Part shown: positions 23,829-31,965 of the stretch, in pieces | How the letters are laid out: every line of letters starts with the position of its first letter | Numbering within the stretch: the first letter of the stretch is position 1 | DNA from: JASLCR01 sp036405515 | GTDB lineage: Bacteria; Patescibacteriota; Saccharimonadia; Saccharimonadales; Saccharimonadaceae | Direction of reading: 5' to 3' | Length of the DNA: 38,457 bases | Assembly: GCA_036405515.1 (NCBI GenBank) | Contig: DASWXM010000018.1 | Coordinates: 1 to 38,457 of the forward strand | Made by a program: the position numbers and the translations under genes | Notes under the pieces: model-generated | What the model saw: the letters and a program-made list of their open reading frames with translations, nothing else | Told to the model about the DNA's origin: nothing | Databases searched by the model: none

Positions 23829-24860
23829 CTAGTAGATCAGCATCGAGTCGCCGTAGCTAAAGAACATGTAGCGTTCACGAACCGCATGCTCGTAGGCAGG
23901 TTTTAGCTTGCCCCAACCAGCAAAGGCCGCCGTCAGCATCAGCACGGTGCTGTCAGGCATGTGGAAGTTCGTTAGCAGACCATCGATCGTCTTAAATTCA
24001 TAGCCCGGGTACATAAAAATATCCGCTTCGCCGGAGATATCCGCGGGTTTCTCATTGAGAATCTGCTCGTGTGCATACTCAAGCGTCCGCGTCACGGTAG
24101 TACCGAGCGCAAAGATTCGCTTGCCATCACGCTTCGCCGTCTGGATCGCTTCGATCGTCTGGCATGGTACTTCAAAATACTCTTTATGCATCGTGTGCTT
24201 TGTCACATCATCGATACGGATTGGCAAGAAAGTCCCCAGGCCAACATGCAGGGTAGCATTCACCACAACCACACCTTTTTGCTTCAACTTCTCGAGCGTA
24301 TCTTCGGTCATATTCAGACTGGCCGTCGGTGCTGCCACCGAGCCTTGCTCCGCAGCAAATACCGTCTGATATCGGTCAATATCTGCCGCCGTAGCCTCAC
24401 GCTTCATATACGGAGGGAGAGGGACTGAGCCGTAGGCTTCGGCTACTTCCAACAAATCCCGTTCGCTCTTTATTACTGCCAACCCGCCACCGAGAATCTC
24501 CACGACCTCCAGCTCATCAGCGCCGACTTTCAGCTTGTCACCGACACTTAGTTTCCGACGGTAGATTACTTTATGTGTATGCCAGTCGTCAGTTCTGCCG
24601 TGCTTTTCCACGAGTATGAGCTCGCGCTTGGCACCATTTGCCACTTTCTCAACGATCAGGCGCGCTTTGATCACTTTCGTATCGTTGATCACCAGTACAT
24701 CACCAGCATCCAGGTAGTCCACACAGTCCGCATACATTCGGTCTGCCAGTTCGCCAGTTTGACGATTCAAAGTTAGTAGACGAGCTTCGCCACGCACGAC
24801 TGGAGGCTTATCGGCGATTAGTTCATGCGGGATATCATAATGAAAATCAGATAATTGCAT
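23829..24860 (-). CDS. queA: S-adenosylmethionine:tRNA ribosyltransferase-isomerase
   Basis: Enzyme of 343 residues that turns preQ1-34 of tRNA into epoxyqueuosine using the ribosyl part of SAM. Family segments are clear: the N-terminal FHYDIPHELIADKP, DVLVINDTKVIKARL, PLPPYMKR, HVGLGTF and NFHMPDSTVLML. It lies upstream of tgt on the same strand. QueA is needed only for preQ1-based synthesis, so a tgt-queA pair with a transporter suggests import of preQ1 rather than queuine. No clear promoter was found upstream. Confidence 0.96.
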   Translation of the reverse strand: MQLSDFHYDIPHELIADKPPVVRGEARLLTLNRQTGELADRMYADCVDYLDAGDVLVINDTKVIKARLIVEKVANGAKRELILVEKHGRTDDWHTHKVIYRRKLSVGDKLKVGADELEVVEILGGGLAVIKSERDLLEVAEAYGSVPLPPYMKREATAADIDRYQTVFAAEQGSVAAPTASLNMTEDTLEKLKQKGVVVVNATLHVGLGTFLPIRIDDVTKHTMHKEYFEVPCQTIEAIQTAKRDGKRIFALGTTVTRTLEYAHEQILNEKPADISGEADIFMYPGYEFKTIDGLLTNFHMPDSTVLMLTAAFAGWGKLKPAYEHAVRERYMFFSYGDSMLIY

Positions 24861-24903
24861 TATCTTATGGTATCAGAGGTAATGAGTTTACACTACTAAA
24901 AAG

Positions 24904-24932
24904 TTGTGCATTTTTAATATTTATGGTATAAT
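24904..24932 (+). promoter_or_regulatory. Promoter of the 64-aa membrane peptide gene
   Basis: TTGTGC (24904-24909), 17 nt, TATAAT (24927-24932). Confidence 0.65.
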
Positions 24933-24971
24933 TAAATAGTCCTATTTCCATCAGGAGAGCAGGAGTGGGAT

Positions 24972-25166
24972 ATGGCTCCCAACCATTCCGACACCGACAG
25001 GGAAGATGCAAGACCTCGATCGAGCATCAAGGAAGTGCTTGAGTACATCGCATACATGGCTTCCGCGCTCACCATCAGTATTGTTTTCTGGTGGTGCACC
25101 GGAAACGCCGTGCATGACTTCGTCACCACAATCAAGCATGACCTCTCATTTCTCGCTTACCCGTGA
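24972..25166 (+). CDS. Small single-pass membrane protein (64 aa)
   Basis: The ATG at 24972 has AGGAG about 6 nt upstream in a leader of about 33 nt. The 64 residues hold a charged N-terminal part (about 1-25) and one hydrophobic segment (about 26-45) followed by a short polar tail. No family is recognised. Promoter, Shine-Dalgarno leader and terminator make it a self-contained cassette between queA and the gene at 25250. Confidence 0.6.
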   Translation: MAPNHSDTDREDARPRSSIKEVLEYIAYMASALTISIVFWWCTGNAVHDFVTTIKHDLSFLAYP

Positions 25167-25175
25167 GACCGCTAG

Positions 25176-25215
25176 AGCAAAACCGCTCGCAGTCTTGGGG
25201 GTGAGCGATTTTGCT
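25176..25215 (+). terminator. Intrinsic terminator of the 64-aa gene
   Basis: A stem of 13 bp with one mismatch (25176-25188 with 25203-25215) and a 14-nt loop, followed by TTCTC. It overlaps the -35 of the next gene. Confidence 0.65.
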
Positions 25216-25240
25216 TTCTCGGAGATATATCGACTATAAT
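25211..25240 (+). promoter_or_regulatory. Promoter of the 192-aa membrane protein gene
   Basis: TTGCTT (25211-25216), 18 nt, TATAAT (25235-25240), then 9 nt to the ATG at 25250. Confidence 0.6.
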
Positions 25241-25249
25241 ACAGATACC

Positions 25250-25828
25250 ATGCGGAGTAAAAAACAGCCGAGCTCATCACAACACCTTCAGGAGGGGGTT
25301 ATCGCTCGTAATTTCCGCTACGCGCTGACATTTACCGTCGCGCTATTTATCCTTGCCGCACTATACCTTGGCGAATGGCTCAATGCTTACGACAACCTCT
25401 GGTGGTGGGATGACATGCTTCACGGCCTCTCCGGTGTCATCTTAGGCCTCATCGGACTGTTAGCTATCTATTTCTTCAACGCTCGTCGCTCTATGGCACT
25501 CCGGCCGATGTTTGTTGCAGTCTTCGTCTTTTGCTTCGCCGTGACCGTAGGCGTCATGTGGGAGATTTTCGAGTTCGCCATGGACTTCTTTTTCAAGACC
25601 ACCATGCAACAGTGGGACATGACCTCACAAGCCATTGTGATAGGGAAGGATTATCAGGATATGGGATTGCGCGACACTATGTCTGATCTTATCCTTGCCA
25701 CTGTCGGCTCATTGATTGCGGCCATCATTTCGTATATTGCCTACAAGCACAAACGACCAGCCGTGCTTATCGCTATGCGTCAGACATTCCCTTGGATACG
25801 ACGAGGAAACAGTAGCAAGAAAGCCTAG
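25250..25828 (+). CDS. Membrane protein, possibly YjdF/DUF2238-like (192 aa)
   Basis: The ATG at 25250 is preferred over a TTG at 25211 because the -10 lies between them. The product has about four hydrophobic segments. The WWWDDMLHGLSG stretch and the later WEIFEFAMD and DTMSDLILATVG motifs recall the YjdF/DUF2238 family of bacterial membrane proteins, whose function is unknown. The C-terminus is basic and cytosolic by the positive-inside rule. Confidence 0.8.
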   Translation: MRSKKQPSSSQHLQEGVIARNFRYALTFTVALFILAALYLGEWLNAYDNLWWWDDMLHGLSGVILGLIGLLAIYFFNARRSMALRPMFVAVFVFCFAVTVGVMWEIFEFAMDFFFKTTMQQWDMTSQAIVIGKDYQDMGLRDTMSDLILATVGSLIAAIISYIAYKHKRPAVLIAMRQTFPWIRRGNSSKKA

Positions 25829-25832
25829 ATAT

Positions 25833-26633
25833 CTATTTAAATCGACGAAGTAGTCGATCAACCGCAAGCGCAATGCTGACTCCAGCCGCAATCTTTGCCA
25901 CATCGACAACATGCTCCCCGACGCTTTTCTTTATTTCAAGCGTCTGGACCTCATCGTCATCATGGCTATGCGGCTCGTCGTTGAGTTTCTCTAAATGCAT
26001 GCTAATAAGATGCCCCATGTACACATCAATGTCATTGAGCAAATCATCCTCATACAGCTCAGCAATCCCGTTGAGCACGTCATCTACCGTCTCACTCGTG
26101 GCAATGATGTGGTTTAGTATATCTTCTAGGCATGATTGTTCAAATTCCTCGAGACAGTTATCATCCCCAAGAAAGCCACGCATCATATGGATACGCTCAT
26201 CACTATCGGTCTTTATAAACCTTGCCACAACTTCAAGTCGTGTGTCATGATCAGTGATGCTCCCATATAGCTCTTTGAGGAAATTCTTGAAAGAACCTTT
26301 TATTCCTTCATATTTGATATCAGTTTCACCATGACGATCCCGAGATTCGTCTATCTCTACTGCAACTTGCGCCAGACGGTCATACAAACCGTTGCGTCTT
26401 TCGTCAAAATCCAAAAGGGCGGGCAGGGAACCGCCAACATCCTTTTCAATGATCTCCCGAAAATTATAATCGTCGTCGGATTCGCGCCCGTTCTGAAACT
26501 CTGCCATACTGATCTCCCAATAATTTTCACTATTATACACCTTTGTACAATAGTTTAGGAATTCTTCAATTATCTCGAGTGTGGAGTATTTACATTTTAG
26601 GCTAATTATAGTATAGTTATCGACGGTCTTCAT
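25833..26633 (-). CDS. Hypothetical acidic protein with C-terminal hydrophobic segment (266 aa)
   Basis: No family is recognised. The protein is rich in Asp and Glu and probably helical. A hydrophobic stretch near the end (AKIAAGVSIALAVDRLL) could be a tail anchor. The start is uncertain. ATG at 26633 gives 266 residues but has no Shine-Dalgarno, and the promoter of the divergent cassette lies inside this reading. ATG at 26507 gives 224 residues, has GGGAG 7 nt upstream and a TATAAT about 21 nt upstream. The stop lies 4 nt from the convergent gene at 25828. Confidence 0.7.
   Translation of the reverse strand: MKTVDNYTIISLKCKYSTLEIIEEFLNYCTKVYNSENYWEISMAEFQNGRESDDDYNFREIIEKDVGGSLPALLDFDERRNGLYDRLAQVAVEIDESRDRHGETDIKYEGIKGSFKNFLKELYGSITDHDTRLEVVARFIKTDSDERIHMMRGFLGDDNCLEEFEQSCLEDILNHIIATSETVDDVLNGIAELYEDDLLNDIDVYMGHLISMHLEKLNDEPHSHDDDEVQTLEIKKSVGEHVVDVAKIAAGVSIALAVDRLLRRFK
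26589..26617 (+). promoter_or_regulatory. Promoter of the 84-aa cassette gene
   Basis: TTTACA (26589-26594), 17 nt, TATAGT (26612-26617); a second TATAGT lies at 26607-26612. A perfect GTCTTC-ATTT-GAAGAC hairpin (26626-26641) sits at the predicted 5' end of the mRNA. Confidence 0.65.
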
Positions 26634-26675
26634 TTGAAGACTAGCACATCCAGAAAAGAAAAGAGGTGATTAACA

Positions 26676-26930
26676 ATGGGAACACTCATTCCGTTGCTAT
26701 CCGTTCTCATCATTACGGCTACGTCACTGTGTGGCCTACTCATCTTCAAGCTGCTGTCGGGCGACTTCGACCGCAACAAGACGCAGACGCTGAAGATTGA
26801 CAACTCCGATGCGGCTGACAACTTTTACACCGTTCAGGCAGCAAAGGAGCACGTCAAGGTCGCCGAGGCCAACGCTCGCGCCGAAGAGGCACGCCTTGAG
26901 CGTGCACGTCTGGAAAAGTCGGACCGATAA
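26676..26930 (+). CDS. Small membrane-anchored helical protein (84 aa)
   Basis: A strong Shine-Dalgarno (AGAGGTGA) lies 7 nt before the ATG. Residues 1-28 form one hydrophobic segment; residues about 45-84 are a highly charged Ala/Glu/Arg-rich helix likely to form a coiled coil. No family recognised. GC-rich relative to the genes on both sides, with its own promoter, hairpin leader and terminator. Confidence 0.65.
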   Translation: MGTLIPLLSVLIITATSLCGLLIFKLLSGDFDRNKTQTLKIDNSDAADNFYTVQAAKEHVKVAEANARAEEARLERARLEKSDR

Positions 26931-26942
26931 GGTTCGCCCACC

Positions 26943-26968
26943 TGAGCCATGTGGAAATAACTGGCTCA
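26943..26968 (+). terminator. Weak terminator-like hairpin after the 84-aa gene
   Basis: A 7-bp stem TGAGCCA/TGGCTCA (26943-26949 with 26962-26968) followed by CTTATATTTT. Confidence 0.45.
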
Positions 26969-26979
26969 CTTATATTTTG

Positions 26980-27015
26980 AAAAAGAAACGCCAGCGGTAG
27001 GCACGCTGGCGTTTT
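26980..27015. terminator. Bidirectional intrinsic terminator
   Basis: A perfect 11-bp stem (26986-26996 with 27004-27014). It is followed by TT on the plus strand and by CTTTTTC on the minus strand, so it can end both the 84-aa gene and the 18-aa minus gene. Confidence 0.8.
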
Positions 27016-27021
27016 ACTATA

Positions 27022-27078
27022 CTATTTCTGCTGCTTTGGCTTTTTGACTTCTTTGCGCTTATTTTGACCTTTGGCCAT
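27022..27078 (-). CDS. 18-residue Lys-rich basic peptide
   Basis: A tiny frame starts with ATG at 27078, has AAGGA about 10 nt upstream, and encodes MAKGQNKRKEVKKPKQQK. Its stop lies 7 nt from a perfect terminator stem with a T run. The peptide is extremely basic (8 Lys/Arg of 18). Similar very short MAKGQN-type basic peptides are, as far as I recall, annotated in other bacteria, but this was not checked. RNA or ribosome association is a plausible guess only. Confidence 0.6.
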   Translation of the reverse strand: MAKGQNKRKEVKKPKQQK

Positions 27079-27202
27079 ATACAAACATCCTTTCGTTTGA
27101 GTTTAAACGATTTCTTTGATTGGATGAATGCTAGCTGTTCATGATGTGTAGATAATCTCCTTTGCCTACGTACCCAGTATAGCAAAAACAGAGGTGAAAG
27201 AG

Positions 27203-27208
27203 TATAAT
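27203..27208 (+). promoter_or_regulatory. -10 element of the MazG-like gene
   Basis: A perfect TATAAT ends 6 nt before the ATG at 27215. The -35 is weak (TAGCAA at 27180-27185, 17 nt). Confidence 0.5.
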
Positions 27209-27214
27209 CCAAAC

Positions 27215-27577
27215 ATGGCAAAACAAGATGAGGCTTCCCTCAAAGAACTACAGGCGATGATTCGTCAATTCGTGGACGACCGAGACTGGGATCAATTTCA
27301 TAACCCCAAAGATCTAGCAATATCTCTCTCACTTGAATCTGCCGAAGTAATGGAGCATTTTCAATGGAAGAATACCGACGAGATGGCAGAACATGCAAAA
27401 AAAATGAAGAATGAAGTTGGAGAAGAGCTCGCGGATGTCTTCTACTGGGTACTACTCCTTGCCAATAAGCTTAATATCGATCTAGTCGGCGCGTTTAAAA
27501 AGAAAATGAAGAAAAATCAGGCTAAATATCCTGTCGCGAAAGCTAAAGGTAGCCATAGAAAGTATACGGAGCTTTAA
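27215..27577 (+). CDS. MazG-like nucleotide pyrophosphohydrolase
   Basis: All-alpha NTP pyrophosphohydrolase of 120 residues (MazG/dCTPase type, cleaving a nucleoside triphosphate to monophosphate and pyrophosphate). The metal-binding pattern ExxE...ExxD is intact: Glu41, Glu44, Glu71 and Asp74. Single-domain length fits the RS21-C6-like group. The start is ATG at 27215, directly after the -10; a GTG at 27194 lies upstream of that -10. The nuclease-helicase gene begins 3 nt after its stop, so both are surely one operon. Small enzymes of this type can clean or deplete nucleotide pools, which would suit a defence role here. Confidence 0.88.
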   Translation: MAKQDEASLKELQAMIRQFVDDRDWDQFHNPKDLAISLSLESAEVMEHFQWKNTDEMAEHAKKMKNEVGEELADVFYWVLLLANKLNIDLVGAFKKKMKKNQAKYPVAKAKGSHRKYTEL

Positions 27578-27580
27578 GCA

Positions 27581-29449
27581 ATGATCGTCTATTCAGCAAC
27601 CAAACGGCAGTTTCAAAACGACGTCATGTCAAATGATATTGCAGGAATCATTCACCGCACATACAGGCAAGTTACCGGTCGATCAACCGGTACCTCAGAA
27701 TTAGCCTCTTGGCAAAATTCATTACAATATATGGATAGGGTATTGGGAGATTCTGAGATTCCATCTGATGCTGGTGTTGCGATCGAATACCATATTCCAC
27801 GGTCATCAAAACGGATTGATTTTATCTTAACCGGCAAAGATGCTCAAAATCTAGACAGTGCAGTGCTTATCGAGCTCAAGCAGTGGCAAACAGCCGAGTT
27901 AACAGATAAAGATGGTACCGTGAGCACACGATTCAAGCATGGCATAAAGGAAACTCCTCATCCATCCTATCAGGTCTGGTCGTACAAGCAGTTGATTGAG
28001 GACTACAATCAAACAGTCCAAGATGAAGATATTAACCTGCATCCCTGCGCTTATCTCCATAATTATGACCAAGATGATGTAATTACGAATCAGTTCTATG
28101 AGAAATATACATCTAAGGCGCCGGTATTTCTTAAAGACGATGCACATAAGCTACGCGATTTCATCAAACATCATGTCAAATATGGAGACAAGAGTAATCT
28201 GATGTACCGTATTGATCATGGCAAAATCAAACCTTCTAAGAATTTAGCTGATCAACTATCATCGATGCTTAAGGGTAATGAAGAGTTTGTGCTGATTGAT
28301 GACCAAAAAGTTGCTTATGAAACTGCCCTCAAACTTGCCGATCAAGCATCACCCGAGCAAAAGCAGGTATTCATTATCGAAGGTGGTCCAGGTACAGGGA
28401 AAACCGTCTTGGCGATCAACCTGCTTGTCGAGCTAACAAAGAGAGAGCAAGTCGCTCAGTATGTTACGCGCAATTCTGCGCCACGCGAAGTATATAAGGC
28501 CAAGCTCACAGGATCGTTCACACGCTCTCGAATCGATAACATGTTTAGCGGTTCCGGCTCCTTTCACTCAGTTGAGCCAAGTGCATTTGATTGCCTGATT
28601 GTTGATGAAGCCCATCGTTTAAACGAAAAGTCTGGCAGGTTTAGTCATCTCGGGCTTAACCAGATTATGGAAATTATTGATGCAAGCAATCTCAGCATCT
28701 TCTTTATAGATGAAGACCAAAAGGTAACTCTGAAAGATATTGGCGACAAAGATGAAATCAGATTCTGGGCAACACAGCGCAATGCAAAGATTACAGAGAT
28801 TAAATTAGAATCACAGTTCCGCATGAACGGCTCAGACGGCTATCTCGCATGGCTTGATAACACACTTCAAATTCATGAAACTGCCAACAAGACACTTGAC
28901 GGCATCGACTACGATTTTCGTGTTTTTGATGATCCGCAAGAACTACATGATCTCATCAAAGAGAAGAATAAGGAAAAGAATAAAGCACGCATGCTTGCCG
29001 GCTACTGCTGGAAATGGATTAGCGGGAATGACCCGACACTAAAAGATATTATTATTGGAGAGTACAAGGCCACCTGGAACTTAAAATCTCACGGGCAAGC
29101 ATGGATTGCCCAACCTGATTCTGTTAACGAAGTTGGCTGTGTCTATACGTCCCAAGGACTCGAGGTTGACTATGTCGGTGTTATTATCGGCCCAGATATG
29201 ATTGTTCGAGATGGAAACGTAATTATCGACATAAAGAGTCATGATAGCGGAGATCGCGGATTGCAAGGCTGGAAAAAGTTACTTACCGAGGATTCAGAAG
29301 GTACACAAGCGCGCCTGAATGCAATAGTCAAGAACACTTATCGAACCTTAATGACGCGGGGGCAAAAAGGATGTTATATATACTGCACCGACCAGGAAAC
29401 AGCGGACTATTTTCGTAATATTGAAGTGAAGGTCAATAGAAGCCGATAA
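27581..29449 (+). CDS. Nuclease-helicase with DUF2075 (Schlafen-type) domain
   Basis: Protein of 622 residues. The N-terminal domain has a PD-(D/E)xK-like site: Asp80 (RIDFIL) and Glu98-x-Lys100 (IELKQW). The C-terminal superfamily-1 helicase core of the DUF2075 family shows Walker A GGPGTGKT (268-275), Walker B VDEAH (341-345), an SQFRMNG segment and the late motif TSQGLEVDYVGV. The DUF2075 fold is shared with the helicase part of Schlafen proteins. It starts 3 nt after the MazG-like stop. A nuclease-helicase with a nucleotide pyrophosphohydrolase suggests a phage-defence or nucleic-acid surveillance unit; this is inference. Confidence 0.88.
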   Translation: MIVYSATKRQFQNDVMSNDIAGIIHRTYRQVTGRSTGTSELASWQNSLQYMDRVLGDSEIPSDAGVAIEYHIPRSSKRIDFILTGKDAQNLDSAVLIELKQWQTAELTDKDGTVSTRFKHGIKETPHPSYQVWSYKQLIEDYNQTVQDEDINLHPCAYLHNYDQDDVITNQFYEKYTSKAPVFLKDDAHKLRDFIKHHVKYGDKSNLMYRIDHGKIKPSKNLADQLSSMLKGNEEFVLIDDQKVAYETALKLADQASPEQKQVFIIEGGPGTGKTVLAINLLVELTKREQVAQYVTRNSAPREVYKAKLTGSFTRSRIDNMFSGSGSFHSVEPSAFDCLIVDEAHRLNEKSGRFSHLGLNQIMEIIDASNLSIFFIDEDQKVTLKDIGDKDEIRFWATQRNAKITEIKLESQFRMNGSDGYLAWLDNTLQIHETANKTLDGIDYDFRVFDDPQELHDLIKEKNKEKNKARMLAGYCWKWISGNDPTLKDIIIGEYKATWNLKSHGQAWIAQPDSVNEVGCVYTSQGLEVDYVGVIIGPDMIVRDGNVIIDIKSHDSGDRGLQGWKKLLTEDSEGTQARLNAIVKNTYRTLMTRGQKGCYIYCTDQETADYFRNIEVKVNRSR

Positions 29450-29479
29450 TTGCCACCGCCAGATACACTTCGCTTTAGT
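29450..29479 (+). promoter_or_regulatory. Possible promoter of the ABC/SMC-like ATPase gene
   Basis: TTGCCA (29450-29455), 18 nt, TTTAGT (29474-29479); leader of about 20 nt with AAAGG before the ATG. Confidence 0.4.
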
Positions 29480-29504
29480 AACAGAATTAAAAAGAAAGGC
29501 CTAG

Positions 29505-31736
29505 ATGAAAAATCTTCACGTTATATTAAAAGACTGTTACGGGATAGGGGAACTTGATAATATATTTGACTTTGACGTTCATCCTGGCGCTGGACACGAT
29601 AACTCTGAACACTCCCAAACTAATATCATTTATGCTCGCAACGGCATGATGAAAACATCATTTGCAAAGGCTTTACTGGATTATTCTGAAGGTAAAATGC
29701 CAACGGACGGACTTCATGGCCGTACCCCCTATATTCAAATTGATGCGGATAATATTCCTCTTAGCGCGGAAAGTCTCTGTGTCCTACGCTCCAACGACGA
29801 ATATTTTGAATCAGACAACATGGCGGTTTTGCTCTCGAACAAGAAGGATCAAGATAGGTATACAGAGATTATGCTCGATATCGAGTCGGCGACAAACAAG
29901 CTATTTGATGTAGTAGCCACTGGTATGAATATTCGCGGAGGTGCGGAGAAAGCAATTGAACTTTTTGATTCAAATTTTCAAAACGAGCATTATAGCCGCC
30001 TTGTACGAATTATGTCCATGGACAGTGAGGTTAGAAGTGCCAATCCAGAATTTCTTGCAGTCGACTATAAGGTTCTCGACAATCCTAAGGTCGCCACATT
30101 CCTAGATAAAACCCAAACTAAAACAATGCTTAAAGACTATGCAGATATCTACGAAGAGGTGTTGCAAAGGTCAAAATATTTCCAGGACGGCGTGTTTGAT
30201 TACGCCAATGCCTTTAAGGTACAAAAAAGCCTAAAAGAAAACAATTTTATGAAAAAGGGTGTTGGCAATAAAGTCATTATTGTCACCAAGGGTCAGGAAG
30301 AAACCATTGTCGACTCTATAGAGAAGCTTCAAGAGGAATATGAAAAGGATAAAAATAAAGTATTCGAAACGCTCGAGAAGCAAGTTGCTTACGATAAATT
30401 CGACAAAGAAATCTCTGCCAACAGCGAACTTCGTAGTCTTCAAACCTGGGTACGACAACATAAGGACCTGGTGCCGCATTTACAGAATTATCGCCACACC
30501 AAGACACTCGTGTGGCAGGCGCATTTCGCGGAGAATATGCAAAGCTACGAGAATCTACTACAGGTTTATCGTGGACATAAAGTCGAACTTGACGAATTAA
30601 TAACTAGGTCAAAAAGTTATGAGTCAGAATGGAAAAGCACAGTTGAGAATTTCAAAGCAAGCTTCCGACCAAAATTTGATATACAAGTGAGAAATCAGGA
30701 GGATGTAGTACTAAAGAGCGAAAGGCCCGAACTGGTTTTTATCTACCAAGATGATAGAGGAGGCGCACCTAAAGAAGTGCCTGTCAAAGTGCTAAATGAG
30801 CACATATTCAGCACCGGCGAACGGCGAGCACTGTACATTTTGTGTATGATGTTCGAAATACGAGTGCGAATGATGACTGGTCAGGAAACAGTACTTGTGC
30901 TCGACGACATCGCCGATTCGTTTGACTATAAGAATAAGTACGCAATTATTGAGTACCTTTATGACTTATCCGCTGATCCTGCGAATAATATTTATTTGAT
31001 TGTTTTGACACATAACTATGATTTCTTCAGATCATTACGTTTGCGTTGTCAGATGAAATTTCACACTTCGCCAAAGGTATTTATGGCCAGGCGTAATAGC
31101 GGCGTCATTAGCTTAAACGATGGTGTTCATACGGATGAGTTTGGTCGCCTCAAGGACCTCTCGTCGAGAAATTTTCGTGCTTTTCTATCTCTCATTCCTC
31201 TTGTGCGTAATATTATCGAATATCGGGACGGACATAGAGCAACCGACTATATCCTGCTAACTAATGTAATGCACAATAAAGTTGCTTCGTCAGGTATCAC
31301 GACTAATCAGGTTATTACAGTTCTTCAAAACAACCTCACAGGCATAAACTTAAGCAATCATGCTAATACGGATCCAATTCAGGACAAGATTATTACAGAG
31401 GCAGACTCAGCAATGTCTGATGGGCAAGATGACCAGCTTGAAGATAAAATCATACTCGCTCTTGGCACGAGAATACGTGTGGAAAGACATATTAAGCACA
31501 CGTATATTCAAGATGGCAACACAATAAGTGATGCTAGCGGAGAGCAAACAGGTAGATGGTATGGCCAGTTTATAGCAGATTATCCAGCCAGTAATTCAAT
31601 ACCCCTACTAAAACTAGCAAACATCGTTACGCCAGAAACGCTTCACATCAACGCATTTATGTATGAGCCTATCGTCGATATGCATATCAACGAGCTAAAG
31701 GAGCTCTACAGCGATGTATGTACGCTATCACAATAA
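29505..31736 (+). CDS. SMC/ABC-like ATPase with degenerate P-loop (RloC/AAA_13-like)
   Basis: Protein of 743 residues. The ATPase halves flank a long, charged, probably coiled-coil middle (about 130-400). The N-terminal P-loop reads ARNGMMKTS (44-52): Lys50 and Thr51 are kept, but two glycines of the usual GRNGxGKT are Ala44 and Met49. The signature FSTGERRAL (435-443), Walker B VLVLDDIADSF (Asp467-Asp468) and a switch LTHNYDFF are intact. The C-terminal 200 residues are of unknown fold; RIRVERH could be an HEPN-type Rx5H site but is not proven. AAGG lies before the ATG. It follows the nuclease-helicase by 55 nt. RloC, PrrC-like and other SMC-type ATPases often act as phage sensors. Confidence 0.85.
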   Translation: MKNLHVILKDCYGIGELDNIFDFDVHPGAGHDNSEHSQTNIIYARNGMMKTSFAKALLDYSEGKMPTDGLHGRTPYIQIDADNIPLSAESLCVLRSNDEYFESDNMAVLLSNKKDQDRYTEIMLDIESATNKLFDVVATGMNIRGGAEKAIELFDSNFQNEHYSRLVRIMSMDSEVRSANPEFLAVDYKVLDNPKVATFLDKTQTKTMLKDYADIYEEVLQRSKYFQDGVFDYANAFKVQKSLKENNFMKKGVGNKVIIVTKGQEETIVDSIEKLQEEYEKDKNKVFETLEKQVAYDKFDKEISANSELRSLQTWVRQHKDLVPHLQNYRHTKTLVWQAHFAENMQSYENLLQVYRGHKVELDELITRSKSYESEWKSTVENFKASFRPKFDIQVRNQEDVVLKSERPELVFIYQDDRGGAPKEVPVKVLNEHIFSTGERRALYILCMMFEIRVRMMTGQETVLVLDDIADSFDYKNKYAIIEYLYDLSADPANNIYLIVLTHNYDFFRSLRLRCQMKFHTSPKVFMARRNSGVISLNDGVHTDEFGRLKDLSSRNFRAFLSLIPLVRNIIEYRDGHRATDYILLTNVMHNKVASSGITTNQVITVLQNNLTGINLSNHANTDPIQDKIITEADSAMSDGQDDQLEDKIILALGTRIRVERHIKHTYIQDGNTISDASGEQTGRWYGQFIADYPASNSIPLLKLANIVTPETLHINAFMYEPIVDMHINELKELYSDVCTLSQ

Positions 31737-31742
31737 GCAAAG

Positions 31743-31955
31743 CTACTTGATTTTTTGATAACGATACTTGTCTTTAATGTACAAGTCTAAATACTTGCCG
31801 TGCGAATCGGCGTTCATGAGACCAGCATGTTCAAGCTGTGGCACACCGTAGTATTGGTAGATACTACCATCGTGAAACTCAACCTCAAGCGTTTGTGTCT
31901 CAGCATCGTAACCGATTGATGAGATATTTGATGAGCTTACACTAATACGATTCAT
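31743..31955 (-). CDS. KTSC domain protein (70 aa)
   Basis: The whole 70-residue protein matches the KTSC domain: SSSNISSIGYDAE, an LEVEFHDGSIYQYYGVP core, and DSHGKYLDLYIKDKY near the end. The domain is frequent in small phage- and defence-associated proteins and has no firm function. It has an excellent Shine-Dalgarno (AAGGAG, 6 nt). It is the last gene of a three-gene minus-strand operon and ends 7 nt from the ATPase stop. Confidence 0.85.
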   Translation of the reverse strand: MNRISVSSSNISSIGYDAETQTLEVEFHDGSIYQYYGVPQLEHAGLMNADSHGKYLDLYIKDKYRYQKIK

Positions 31956-31965
31956 ATTATTCTCC

